Shown in pieces: positions 7,807 through 16,454 of a stretch of 44,674 bases of DNA. The notes beneath the pieces were generated by a model. It searched no databases and was not told the origin of the DNA. It saw only the letters and a program-made list of their open reading frames with translations. The DNA is from Micromonospora craterilacus (GTDB lineage: Bacteria > Actinomycetota > Actinomycetes > Mycobacteriales > Micromonosporaceae), in the NCBI RefSeq assembly GCF_003236315.1, contig NZ_POTY01000019.1, forward strand, positions 1 through 44,674. Direction: 5' to 3'. Each line of letters starts with the position of its first letter. Position 1 is the stretch's first letter. The translations under genes were made by a program, and so were the position numbers.

Positions 7807-8669
7807 GCCGACGTCCGGGGCCGTTCGACGGTGGTCGGCGGGCGGTCGGCGGCGCGGCTTCCGGCGGCGGCCAGCAGGCGGCCGTGACCGGCCGGCGCGA
7901 TCCGCGCCAGCAGGTCCGGCAGCTTCGCCGACCAGCCGACCAGGACCCGACCACGGCGGCGGGCGACGCCACGCAGGATGACCTCGGCGGCGGTGGCCGG
8001 TGCGATGGTGAGCAGCCGCTCGAACCGCTGGCGGCCGGCCTCGAACTCCGCGCGGTCGACGCCGCTGCCGAGCCGGGCGTCGCGGACGATGCGGGTGCGG
8101 ATGCCGCCGGGGTGTACGCAGGTGACGCCGATGCCGTCGGCGACGAGTTCGTGCCGCAGCGCCTCGGTGAAGCCCCGGACGGCGAACTTGCTGGCCGAGT
8201 AGGCGGCCTGGCCCGGCGGAGCGATCAGGCCGAACAGGCTGGAGATGGTGACCAGGTGCGCGCCGGGCTCGGCCTTGAGCGCCGGCAGCAGCATGTGGGT
8301 CAGCTGCACCACGGCCCGGAAGTTGACGTCGACGACCCAGCTGAACTCGTCGAGGGTCACCTCGTCGAACCGGCCGCCGAGGGCCACCCCGGCGTTGTTG
8401 ACCAGCAGCCGGATCCGGGGATGCCGGTCGCGGATCCGTTCGGCGACGGCCGCCGTGGCGGTCGCGTCGGCCAGGTCGACCACGTGGGTTTCCACCGGCG
8501 TCCCGGTGGCCCGGATCTCGCCGGCCACCGCGTCGAGCCGTTCGGCGTCCCGGTCGACCAGGACCAGCGCGCTGCCCCGGCGGGCCAGGCCGTCGGCCAG
8601 GGCGGCACCGATGCCGCCGGCGGCGCCGGTGACCACGGCCGTGCCGCCGGTGAAGTCGAACCTACGCAT
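7803..8669 (-). CDS. Short-chain dehydrogenase/reductase
   Basis: 288 aa classical SDR: cofactor motif TGAAGGIG (about 14-21), NNAGVA, catalytic Ser in TISSLFG and YSASK. Acidic residues after strand 2 (VDRDAERL) favour NAD(H). The C-terminus is longer than the minimal family by about 40 residues. Its ATG overlaps the oxygenase stop by 8 nt, so the two are coupled. In a pathway sense it could supply or remove the ketone handled by the oxygenase. The same trio (oxygenase, SDR, hydrolase) occurs in the mycobacterial mymA locus, a resemblance rather than proof. Confidence 0.9.
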   Translation of the reverse strand: MRRFDFTGGTAVVTGAAGGIGAALADGLARRGSALVLVDRDAERLDAVAGEIRATGTPVETHVVDLADATATAAVAERIRDRHPRIRLLVNNAGVALGGRFDEVTLDEFSWVVDVNFRAVVQLTHMLLPALKAEPGAHLVTISSLFGLIAPPGQAAYSASKFAVRGFTEALRHELVADGIGVTCVHPGGIRTRIVRDARLGSGVDRAEFEAGRQRFERLLTIAPATAAEVILRGVARRRGRVLVGWSAKLPDLLARIAPAGHGRLLAAAGSRAADRPPTTVERPRTSA

Positions 8670-10146
8670 CGACGGAACTCCTTCGGGCCGAGTCCGCCCC
8701 GGTGAACCGGACGCCGGGGTCGGTGAGCCGCCCGTACCGCATGAGCAGCAGGTCGCGGGCGTAGTTCTGGTGCAGCCGCCAGGGTGCCCGGTGCCCCTGC
8801 CGGGGCAGTTGCCCGACGCCGCGCCGCACGTACCCGGAGGTCAGGTCGATCAGCGGGGCGCGCGGCCCATCGGGCGGGGCGAGCGGGGTGACGACCTGCG
8901 TCCCGGTGCGGTCGAGGTGACGCAGCAGCCGGCACACGTACCCGGCGACCAGGTCGGCCTTGAGCGTCCAGGACGCGTTGGTGTAGCCGAGGGTCAGCGC
9001 GAAGTTCGGCACGCCGGAGAGCGTCATCCCCTTGTACGCGACGGTCTGCGGCAGGTCGACGTCCGCGCCGTCCACCCGCAGCGTCATCCCGCCCAGGGCG
9101 AGCAGGTCGAGCCCGGTGGCGGTGACGATGACGTCGGCCGGCAGTTCCTCGCCGGAGGCGAGCCGGATGCCGCGCCCGGTGAAGGTCTCGACGGTGTCGG
9201 TGACCACGCCGGCGCGGCCGTCGGCCAGGGCGGTGAACAGGTCCCCGTCGGGGACGATGCAGAGCCGCTGGTCCCACGGGTCGTAGCGGGGGGCGAAGTG
9301 ACGGTCCACGTCGAAGCCGGCCGGCAGCTGTCGGGCGGCGGCCCGGCGCAGCAGCCTCTTCACCAGCCCGGGGGCGCGCCGGCTGAGCTGGTAGTTGGCG
9401 GTGGCGAGCAGCACGTTCTTCCACCGCACGGCGGCGTACGCCAGGCGCGGCGGCAGCCGGCGCCGCAGCGCGTCGGCGAGCCCGTCGCGTGCCGGCAGCG
9501 CCAGCACGTACGTGGGTGAGCGTTGCAGCATGGTCACCTGGGCGGCCCGCTCGGCCAGGGCCGGGACCAGGGTCACCGCGGTGGCGCCGCTGCCGATCAC
9601 CACCACCCGCTGGCCGGTGTGGTCGAGGTCGGCCGGCCAGTGCTGCGGGTGCACGATCCGCCCGGTGAACCGTTCCTGCCCGCTGAACTGCGGGGTGTGG
9701 CCCGCCTCGTAGCGGTAGTAGCCGGTGCAGGCGAAGAGGAAGGTGCAGGTGAGCACCACCGGCTCGGCGGTGTCGTCGCGGTGGGCGTGCACCGTCCAGC
9801 GGGCCTGCCGGCCGTCCCACTCGGCCCGGACGACCCGGTGCCGGAAGCGGATGTGCCGGGTGACGTCGTGCTGGTCGGCGGTGCGGCGGAGGTAGTCGCG
9901 GATGGTCGCGCCGTCGGCGATCGCCTTCGGCTCGGTCCACGGCTGGAAGGAGTAGCCGAGGGTGAACATGTCGGAGTCGGAGCGGATGCCGGGATAGCGG
10001 AACAGGTCCCAGGTGCCGCCGACGGCCTCGCGCGCCTCCAGCACCGCGTACGTCTTGTCGGGGCAGCTGCGCCGGAGGTGGCAGGCGGCCCCGATGCCGG
10101 ACAGCCCGGCGCCCACGATGAGCACGTCGACGTGGTCCGAGGGCAT
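8662..10146 (-). CDS. Flavin-binding monooxygenase, Baeyer-Villiger type
   Basis: 494 aa from the ATG at 10146, preceded by GGGAGATGAG. FAD motif VLIVGAGLSGIG at the N-terminus, then GGTWDLFRYPGIRSDSDMF. The Baeyer-Villiger fingerprint FxGxxxHxxxWP is present as FTGRIVHPQHWP, and the NADPH motif is VVVIGSGATAVTL. Closest known types are the EthA/MymA monooxygenases, which turn ketones into esters with O2 and NADPH. First gene of a long minus-strand cluster; the divergent importer operon starts about 250 bp away across a structured intergenic region. Substrate unknown. Confidence 0.9.
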   Translation of the reverse strand: MPSDHVDVLIVGAGLSGIGAACHLRRSCPDKTYAVLEAREAVGGTWDLFRYPGIRSDSDMFTLGYSFQPWTEPKAIADGATIRDYLRRTADQHDVTRHIRFRHRVVRAEWDGRQARWTVHAHRDDTAEPVVLTCTFLFACTGYYRYEAGHTPQFSGQERFTGRIVHPQHWPADLDHTGQRVVVIGSGATAVTLVPALAERAAQVTMLQRSPTYVLALPARDGLADALRRRLPPRLAYAAVRWKNVLLATANYQLSRRAPGLVKRLLRRAAARQLPAGFDVDRHFAPRYDPWDQRLCIVPDGDLFTALADGRAGVVTDTVETFTGRGIRLASGEELPADVIVTATGLDLLALGGMTLRVDGADVDLPQTVAYKGMTLSGVPNFALTLGYTNASWTLKADLVAGYVCRLLRHLDRTGTQVVTPLAPPDGPRAPLIDLTSGYVRRGVGQLPRQGHRAPWRLHQNYARDLLLMRYGRLTDPGVRFTGADSARRSSVDA

Positions 10147-10205
10147 CTCATCTCCCGCTAGCAAGGTGGTGCCCCGGACCCTACCCACCCGCGCCGACAC
10201 CGGCT

Positions 10206-10282
10206 GCGCCGATCTTGGACTTTTCGTCCCGATAAACGGGGCGAAGCGGGCAATCCGGCGACCGAAACCGCAAGATCGGCGC
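10206..10282. repeat. Nested inverted repeat in a divergent intergenic region
   Basis: Outer arms GCGCCGATCTTG (10206-10217) and the exact reverse complement (10271-10282) enclose a second hairpin, TTCGTCCCG (10223-10231), loop ATAAA, CGGGGCGAA (10237-10245) with one mismatch/GU. It lies between the divergent oxygenase and ABC genes. The left arm contains ATCTTGGAC, also present in the hairpin at 29619-29679. Confidence 0.8.
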
Positions 10283-10297
10283 GGTGCGGTGACCGCG

Positions 10298-10314
10298 ACG
10301 GTGACGATCACCGT
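10298..10314. promoter_or_regulatory. Palindrome upstream of the importer operon
   Basis: ACGGTGA-CGA-TCACCGT, 7-bp perfect arms with a 3-bp centre, about 85 bp before the ABC-like gene. Size and placement suit a dimeric regulator's operator; the regulator is unknown. Confidence 0.4.
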
Positions 10315-10398
10315 GGCGTCCATAGTGGATGGATGGTGGGGCATCGTGGGTCGGCGGACTGTGACACCCTGGGCAGACGACGGCAGTGACCGGAGGTG

Positions 10399-11016
10399 AT
10401 GGTCACGTTACGCACGCAGGAGCTCGTCGCCGTGCCGGACATCCCACCGCTCGACCTCGACGTACCTGTCGGCGCGACGGTGGCCCTGGTGGCCGCGCCA
10501 CGGCTGGGCACCACCGTGGCGCGGGTGCTGGTCGGGCTGGCCGCGCCGGCCGCCGGCCGGATCCTGGTCGGCGACCGGGAGGTCACCGACCTGCCCCCGC
10601 TACACCGCCGGATCGGGTATGTGCCGGCCGGTGGCGCCCTGCTGCCTCACCTCACCGTCGGCCGCAACATCTCCTACGGCCAACGCCGCCGGAAGCGGGT
10701 CCGCGAGGTGGCCGACGGCTGGGCGGCCGCCCTGGTCGACCGGCTCGAACTCGCCCCGACGCTGGGCCTGCGCCCGCACCTGCTCTCCGACGCGCAGCGG
10801 TTCCGGGTCGCCCTCGCCCGGGCCATGGCGTGCCTGCCCGAGGTGCTGGTGGTCGACCTGCCCGCCGCAGTCGACGGGGTACGCCTCAGCGACCTGGTCG
10901 GCCGGGTGTCCCCGCCGGATTCCCCCGGCGTCACGGTGCTGCTCTGCTCGGCCGACGGCGAGGTGCTGACCGAGCTGGCCGACCGGGCACGGGTCGAGTA
11001 CGGGGCGCGCCCGTGA
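10399..11016 (+). CDS. Degenerate ABC-transporter ATP-binding protein
   Basis: 205 aa ABC-fold nucleotide-binding subunit that has lost nearly every catalytic residue. The Walker A region reads AAPRLGTT (32-39), lacking GxxGxGK and the Lys. The Q-loop Gln is Ala (YVPAGGALLPHLTV, residue 77). The signature is LSDAQ (129-133) instead of LSGGQ. Walker B is VLVVDLP (149-155) with the catalytic Glu replaced by Leu. The switch His is gone (LLCSADGE). The fold is still recognisable from GRILVGDREVTDLPP, PHLTVGRNISYG and RFRVALARAM. Start uncertain: ATG at 10399 sits very close to GGAGG. It is coupled by GTGA to the solute-binding protein. Likely regulatory or structural rather than an ATPase; the transporter may borrow another NBD. 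Confidence 0.8.
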   Translation: MVTLRTQELVAVPDIPPLDLDVPVGATVALVAAPRLGTTVARVLVGLAAPAAGRILVGDREVTDLPPLHRRIGYVPAGGALLPHLTVGRNISYGQRRRKRVREVADGWAAALVDRLELAPTLGLRPHLLSDAQRFRVALARAMACLPEVLVVDLPAAVDGVRLSDLVGRVSPPDSPGVTVLLCSADGEVLTELADRARVEYGARP

Positions 11017-12293
11017 CGGCGACCGGCCGGCTGCGCCGCCGTACCCTGCTGCGGGCCGCCGCGGCGGCGACCGCGGCCGGTGCCGGCGGTTGCGCGCGGG
11101 GAACCCGGCCGGTGCAGGTGGCGGTGGTCTGGAGCGGAAGCGAGCTGGCGCGGTTCCGCGAGGTCGTCGCCGGCTTTTCGGCGCCGGTGCAGGTGGTCGG
11201 GGTGGGCAACGACATCGACGCGTTCCTGGCCGCCCGGCAGCTGGCCGGCACCAGCCCGGACGTGGCCATGCTGTCCCGCCCGGGTCTGGTCGTCGAGTAC
11301 GCCCGGCGTGGCTGGCTCACCGAGGTGACCCCCGCGGCCAGCTACGCCGTGCCCGCCGGGATGGCCGACCTGCTCACCGCCGACGGGCGACGCTACGGCG
11401 TGTGGATCAAGGCGGCGCACAAGTCGCTGTTCTGGTACCTCCCGTCGATGCTGGCCGAGCCGCCGAGAACCTGGGACGCGCTGGTCGCCCTGACCCGCCG
11501 GCTCGGCGCGCGGCACCGGGCGGGGACGGGCCCGGCACCGCTGGCCGTCGGCGCCGCCGACGGCTGGGTGCTCACCGACTGGTTCGAGAACGTGCTCGCC
11601 GACATCGCCGGCCCCGGCGGCTACGCGGCGCTGGCCCGGGGCGACGGCGACTGGCAGGACCGGCCGGTGCGGCAGGCGCTGGACCGGCTCGCCGAGCTGT
11701 GGAGCATCGACGGCGCGTTCCCGGGCGGCGGCCGGCGGGCCCTGCTCACCCAGTTCGAGGAGTCGGTCATCCAGGTGGTGCATCACCGCGACGCGACCAT
11801 GGTGTTCGAGGGAGACTTCGTCGACGCGGTCGGCACCCGGTTCCGGCGCGGCACCGAGGAGCTGGCCGCCTTCCGGTTCCCGGGCGCCCGGATCGCCGAC
11901 CAACCACTGATCGTCGGCGGTGACGCGGCGGTGGTGTTCGCCGGCTCGGCCGGCGGGGTGGAGCTGGTGCGCTGGCTCAGCGACGCGGCGGCCTTCCGGC
12001 CCTGGCTGGAGGCCGGCGGCTACCTCTCCCCCAACCTCGCGGTGCCGGCGGACAGCTACCGCGATCCGGTGCGCCGGCGGCTGGCCGTCGAGCTGCGGGA
12101 CGCCGAGACCGTGCAGTTCGACCTCTCCGACCAGCTGTCCGGCACCTTCACCGGCACCGACGGGGTGGGGATCTGGCGGATCATGCAGGACTTCTTCATG
12201 GACGTGACCGACGGGGTGAGTGCCGCCGAGGCGGTCCGGCGGGCCACCGGGCAGCTCGCCGAGACGGCCCGGACGGCGGGGAGGCAACGGTGA
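11013..12293 (+). CDS. ABC importer solute-binding lipoprotein
   Basis: 426 aa from a GTG that overlaps the previous stop (GTGA). N-terminus RLRRRTLLRAAAAATAAGAGGC carries a twin-arginine motif and a lipobox-like AGGC, so it is probably exported by Tat and lipid-anchored outside the membrane. The body has the two-lobed pattern of family 1 extracellular solute-binding proteins: DVAMLSRPGLVVEYARRGWL, WIKAAHKSLFWY, PRTWDALVAL, FEGDFVDAV and late helix-rich repeats. Such proteins usually bind oligosaccharides or related solutes. Second gene of the four-gene GTGA-linked operon. Ligand unknown. Confidence 0.85.
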   Translation: MTATGRLRRRTLLRAAAAATAAGAGGCARGTRPVQVAVVWSGSELARFREVVAGFSAPVQVVGVGNDIDAFLAARQLAGTSPDVAMLSRPGLVVEYARRGWLTEVTPAASYAVPAGMADLLTADGRRYGVWIKAAHKSLFWYLPSMLAEPPRTWDALVALTRRLGARHRAGTGPAPLAVGAADGWVLTDWFENVLADIAGPGGYAALARGDGDWQDRPVRQALDRLAELWSIDGAFPGGGRRALLTQFEESVIQVVHHRDATMVFEGDFVDAVGTRFRRGTEELAAFRFPGARIADQPLIVGGDAAVVFAGSAGGVELVRWLSDAAAFRPWLEAGGYLSPNLAVPADSYRDPVRRRLAVELRDAETVQFDLSDQLSGTFTGTDGVGIWRIMQDFFMDVTDGVSAAEAVRRATGQLAETARTAGRQR

Positions 12294-14053
12294 GCCGGGG
12301 TCCGCTGCTCGGCGAGCTGGCGGTGCTCGACGACGTCGGGCCGCCCCGGCGTGGCCGGGCCTATCCGGCGGCCGGGGCCAGCTGGGTGCTGTTGGCGCCG
12401 GCGGTGCTGCTGCTCGGCGGGCTGCTGGCCTGGCCCGTGCTGCGTACGCTCCAGGCCAGCGTGACCACCGACGGCCGGTGGGTGGGCGCCGAACACTACC
12501 GGGCCGCCCTCGCCGCACCGGGGACCGCCGCGACGGTCGGGCGCACCGTGCTGTGGGCGCTGGTGGTGCCGAGCGTGGTCACCGTGCTGGGCTACCTGCT
12601 CGCGGCGGCCTCCCGCCGGTCCCAGGAGGGTCGGCTGGTCCGGCTCATCCTGGTGGTGCCGACCGCGCTGCCGCTGGTGGTCACCGGGGTCACCTTCCGG
12701 CTGCTCTACGACCCGGACCCGCAGCGCGGGCTGGCCACCCTGCTGCTGGCCCGGGTCACCGGGCGCGCGCCGGAGCAGGTGCCGCAACTGCTCGGCCCGG
12801 AACTGGTCACCGTGGCCCTGATGTCGGCGTTCGTGTGGGCCTGGGTCGGGCTGGCGATGCTGGTCTTCCGGGCCGCCCTCGACACGGTGCCGACCGGGCT
12901 GGTCGACGCGGTCCGCGCCTTCGGCGGCAGCCGCCGCGACGTGCTCTGGGACGCGCAGTGGCGACCGCTGCTGCTGCGTACGGTGGCGGTGGTCTTCGCC
13001 CTGGTCGCCGTCGGCACCAGCCGTACCTTCGACCTGATCCTGGTGATGACCCCCGGCTCGGTGCGCGACGAGGCGGCGGTGCTGGCGCTGCGGGTGTGGC
13101 AGACCTCGGCCGCGACGACCACCGGCGAAGGTGCTGCCCTGGGGGTGATCTGGCTGGTGGCGGTGGCCGCCGGCATCCTGGTGGCAGCGTTGTTCGTCCG
13201 GCAGGCGTGGCCGCCGCCCCGGCGGTCCGCCGCTGTCGCGCCGGTCGCACCGCCGCCCCGGCGGCTGGTCCGGCTGCTCGCCGCGGGCGCGGCCGTCGCC
13301 TGGCTGCTGCCGCTGGGCGTGCTGGTGGCCACCTCGCTGCAGGACCCCGTCCACGCGGCCACCGAGAGCTGGTGGTCCAGCCCGCCGGATCTTGACTCCT
13401 ACCGGGCGGTGCTCACGGGGGCGGAGTTGTGGCCCAGCCTCGGCTTCACGCTGGTGCTGGCCACGCTGGTCACCGCCGCGGTGCTGGGCGTGGCGCTGCT
13501 CGCCGCGTACCCGCTGGCGTGGTTGACCGGGCCGGCCGCCCAGGTCACCGGGCTGGCGCTGATGGTCGCCGTGGTCGTCCCCGTGCAGGTGATCGCCGGG
13601 CCGGTCAACGAGGTGCTGGGCGTGGCGCTCTCCTCCGGCACGGCCCGGGGGCTGGCCCTGGTGCACGTGGCGCTGGGTGTCCCGTTCGCCGTGCTGGTGC
13701 TGCGCAACGCGTTCGCCGACCTGCCGGCCGAGCAGGTCCGCGCGGCCCGGGTCGGCGGGCGGCACTGGTGGGGCACGCTGCGCCGGCTCGCCCGGCACAA
13801 CCGCACCCCGCTGCTGGCGGTGGCCGTGCTGGAGTTCGTCCAGGTGTGGAACGACCTGGCGGTGGGGCTGCTGTTCAGCAGCCCGGACGCCACCCCGCTC
13901 GGATTGTTCCTGGCCGGGCAGACCCGCGGGTTCGTGGCCGGCAGCGGCACGCTCGCCGCCGGCAGCGTACTCGCCTCGATCCTGCCGGTGCTGGTGTTCG
14001 TGCTGGCCCGCCGGCAGGTCGTCGCCGGGCTGGTCGCCGGGGGTGTGCGGTGA
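12290..14053 (+). CDS. Fused double ABC permease (MalF-MalG type)
   Basis: 587 aa, about twice the length of one permease. The N-half (about 30-310) has six or so membrane segments and an EAA-loop-like stretch LVDAVRAFGGSRRDVLWDAQ. The C-half (about 325-585) repeats the plan with VRAARVGGRHWWGTLRRLA. These loops normally dock nucleotide-binding subunits and are preserved, so the permease still looks able to engage an ATPase, although the encoded one is degenerate. GTG start overlaps the preceding stop (GTGA). Gene fusion of the two permeases is less common than separate genes. Transport substrate unknown, probably a sugar. Confidence 0.87.
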   Translation: MSRGPLLGELAVLDDVGPPRRGRAYPAAGASWVLLAPAVLLLGGLLAWPVLRTLQASVTTDGRWVGAEHYRAALAAPGTAATVGRTVLWALVVPSVVTVLGYLLAAASRRSQEGRLVRLILVVPTALPLVVTGVTFRLLYDPDPQRGLATLLLARVTGRAPEQVPQLLGPELVTVALMSAFVWAWVGLAMLVFRAALDTVPTGLVDAVRAFGGSRRDVLWDAQWRPLLLRTVAVVFALVAVGTSRTFDLILVMTPGSVRDEAAVLALRVWQTSAATTTGEGAALGVIWLVAVAAGILVAALFVRQAWPPPRRSAAVAPVAPPPRRLVRLLAAGAAVAWLLPLGVLVATSLQDPVHAATESWWSSPPDLDSYRAVLTGAELWPSLGFTLVLATLVTAAVLGVALLAAYPLAWLTGPAAQVTGLALMVAVVVPVQVIAGPVNEVLGVALSSGTARGLALVHVALGVPFAVLVLRNAFADLPAEQVRAARVGGRHWWGTLRRLARHNRTPLLAVAVLEFVQVWNDLAVGLLFSSPDATPLGLFLAGQTRGFVAGSGTLAAGSVLASILPVLVFVLARRQVVAGLVAGGVR

Positions 14054-16425
14054 CTCCGGCCGAGCGGGACGCCCGCCGACCCCGGCTGCTGAGCGTGCTG
14101 CTCGCGGTCGGTGGGGTGGCCGGCGGGGCGGTCACCGCCGTGCTCGGCAACGCCGCCGGCAACCTGCTCTCCGAGCTGTTCGTCACCGTCGCCGGCTCGG
14201 CCAGCGCCGGCCTGGTGGTCATCGGCGTGGTGACCCTGATCGTGGTGGAGTGGCGGCGCCGCCAACGGGAGCAGGCCGGGGCCACCGACGACGGCTCGCC
14301 GACCAGCACCGCGCCGACGCTGCCCTGGCCGGCGGGGTTCACCGGCCGGCGCGGGCAGGTGGAGGCCGTGGTGAGGCTGCTGGCCCCGGAACACGCGGTG
14401 GCCGTGGTGGGTCGCCGCGCGGTGGGCAGCTCGTGGTGCGCGATCCAGGCGGCCAACCTGTGCCGGACCGACTTCCCGGACGGGCAGTACTACCTCGACC
14501 TGCGCCGGGGCGGGCGGGCCCGCTCGCCCCGGGAGGTCCTGTCGGCGCTGGCCCGCATCCTCGCCACCACGCCACCGCGCTCCGGCCGGCCGGACGACCT
14601 CGCCGACGCCGCGGACGAGCTGCGGGGCCAGCTCGACGGTCGCAAGGTGCTGCTGGTGTTGGACAACGTGGACAGTCCGGCCCAGGTCCGGCCGCTGCTG
14701 CCGCCGACCGCCCGGACCTGCCGCCTGCTGCTGGCCGGCACCGGCCAGCTCGCCGCCCTCGACGGGGTGGTGGCGTACTGGCTGGCCGAGCCGAGCGCCG
14801 ACGACGCGGTGGAGATGTTCGCCGACGCGGGTGCGACCACCCCGGTGGCCCGCCCGCACCGGGCGGATCCGCGCACCGACCCGGCCGTACGGGCCGTCGT
14901 CGAGCTGTGTGGGCGGCAGCCCCGCACCGCGACCGAGCTGGGCCGGCGGACGGCACAGCACGGCTGGCGGCCGGCCGACGTGTTGCAGGCGCTGCGCCGC
15001 GCCGCCGACACGCCCCCGCACCAGCGGGTCGGTGTCTCCCCGGTGACCGGGCTGGTGACCGGGCGGGACACCGCCTACCACGCGTTGAGCGCCGAGGCCA
15101 GACGGCTGTGGCGGCTGCTGTCGCTGAGCCCGGTGCCGCTGGACCGGCGGACCATCGCCGCGCTGGCCCGCCGCCACCCGAAGCGGGTCGCCACGCTGCT
15201 GGACGAGCTGGCCGACGGCGCGTTCGTCGACGGCGCGCCGGGCGACCGGTACGAGGTGCGAGCGCTGCTCGCCCCGTACGCCCGGATGCACCTGCGCGAG
15301 GCCACGTCGGTGCGGCACCGGGTGAACGGGCAGGCGCGGTTGACCCGCTGCCTGGCCCGGCAGGCCGAGCGGCAGGTTGCCGGGCTGGCCGTGGGCGGCC
15401 CGCTCGATCGGGATCACCGGTTGCCCGACGACGACCCGTACGGCTGGTTCGACCTGCACCAGGAGCTGCTGCTGGCGGTGGTGAAGGTGCCGGCCGGCGC
15501 GGTGGAGACGCTGCCGCGCCGGGTACGGCGCTGGTGGTTCCGGTTGGCCGTGGCGCTGTGCGGCTGGCTCGCGCACGCCGAGCGGTTGGACGAGTGGGCG
15601 GAGGTGTGTTCGACCGTACTGGCCAACCCCACCGCCCAGGACCGGCCGGAGATCGCCGGCTGGGCGCACAACGAGCTGGGGGTGCTGCTGCGTCGCCGGC
15701 ACGACCCGCACGGCGCGGTGGGCGCGCTGAGTCTGGCCGTCACCGGTCGGGGGCGGCGCGGCACCGCCCAGGCCCGGATGAACCTCGGGCTGGCCCTGCT
15801 CGATCTCGGCCGGCTCGACGAGGCGGTGGAGCACCTGGAGCTGTCCCGCCGGCACCGGGCGGGTACCGACCGGGCCGGCCAGGCCCTCAGCGACCTGGGG
15901 CTGGGTGCCGCACGGCTGGCGCGGGGCGAGCGGGAGACCGCCCACGAACTGCTGGTCCGGGCGGCCAACACGTTCCGTTCGCTCGGCGACTCGCGCGGCT
16001 ACGCGGCGGCGCTGACCAACCTCGTGCTGGTGCACTCGGCGATGGGTGAGCACCTCGACGCCGCGCAGGCGTGGCGGGCCGCGCTGCGCGAGTACGAGGG
16101 GGTCACCGACCCGACCAACCGGGCGGCCGCGTTGCTCAACGCGGGGGCGGCGCTGCTGGCGGTGGCACCGGGTCAGGCCCGCCATGCCTACGAGTTGCTG
16201 GCCGACAGCCGGCGGCTGCGCGAGGGCGGCCGGCCGGGCGCCGGGCTGGGGCGGACACTGCTGCACCTCGGCGACGCGGTGGCGGCACTGGGTGACGACG
16301 ACGAGGCCCGGCGGCACTGGGTGGACGCGGCGGCGATCTGCGAGGAGGCCGGCGACGACGAGGGCCAGCGGGCGGCGGACGCCCGGTTGGCCGGCGAACG
16401 CGCTCCAAAGACCCGCCCGGGGTGA
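14050..16425 (+). CDS. Membrane-anchored NB-ARC-like/TPR protein with altered P-loop
   Basis: 791 aa, GTG overlapping the permease stop (GTGA). Two N-terminal membrane segments (about 12-35 and 45-67), then an NTPase-like domain opening with GFTGRRGQVEAVVRLL. The expected GxxGxGK(T/S) reads GRRAVGSS (121-128), so the Lys is replaced. Walker B is well kept (KVLLVLDNVD, 199-208). A helical middle and a TPR-rich C-terminus follow (about 520-785: WAHNELGVLLRR, ARMNLGLALLDLGRLDEAVEHLE, GYAAALTNLVLVHSAMGEHLDAA). STAND-type proteins use such parts for signal-gated assembly. Here one is tethered to the membrane and co-produced with an importer. Role unknown; sensing of transporter state is an inference. 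Confidence 0.82.
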   Translation: MTPAERDARRPRLLSVLLAVGGVAGGAVTAVLGNAAGNLLSELFVTVAGSASAGLVVIGVVTLIVVEWRRRQREQAGATDDGSPTSTAPTLPWPAGFTGRRGQVEAVVRLLAPEHAVAVVGRRAVGSSWCAIQAANLCRTDFPDGQYYLDLRRGGRARSPREVLSALARILATTPPRSGRPDDLADAADELRGQLDGRKVLLVLDNVDSPAQVRPLLPPTARTCRLLLAGTGQLAALDGVVAYWLAEPSADDAVEMFADAGATTPVARPHRADPRTDPAVRAVVELCGRQPRTATELGRRTAQHGWRPADVLQALRRAADTPPHQRVGVSPVTGLVTGRDTAYHALSAEARRLWRLLSLSPVPLDRRTIAALARRHPKRVATLLDELADGAFVDGAPGDRYEVRALLAPYARMHLREATSVRHRVNGQARLTRCLARQAERQVAGLAVGGPLDRDHRLPDDDPYGWFDLHQELLLAVVKVPAGAVETLPRRVRRWWFRLAVALCGWLAHAERLDEWAEVCSTVLANPTAQDRPEIAGWAHNELGVLLRRRHDPHGAVGALSLAVTGRGRRGTAQARMNLGLALLDLGRLDEAVEHLELSRRHRAGTDRAGQALSDLGLGAARLARGERETAHELLVRAANTFRSLGDSRGYAAALTNLVLVHSAMGEHLDAAQAWRAALREYEGVTDPTNRAAALLNAGAALLAVAPGQARHAYELLADSRRLREGGRPGAGLGRTLLHLGDAVAALGDDDEARRHWVDAAAICEEAGDDEGQRAADARLAGERAPKTRPG

Positions 16426-16430
16426 GCGAG

Positions 16431-16454
16431 CCGCGAGCTATCCGCTGCTCGCGG
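16431..16454. terminator. Hairpin between convergent genes
   Basis: CCGCGAGC (16431-16438) and GCTCGCGG (16447-16454) with an 8-nt loop, just past the NB-ARC/TPR stop and over the last codons of the convergent LysR fragment. It could act on both strands. The stop context GGGTGAGCGAGC also resembles the VSER repeat family. Confidence 0.5.

Noticed and set aside
12056..13798. Minus-strand ORF opposite the permease gene
   Set aside because: The plus strand has a continuous permease with membrane helices and EAA-like loops; the reverse reading is Gln/Arg/His/Pro-rich with no domain.
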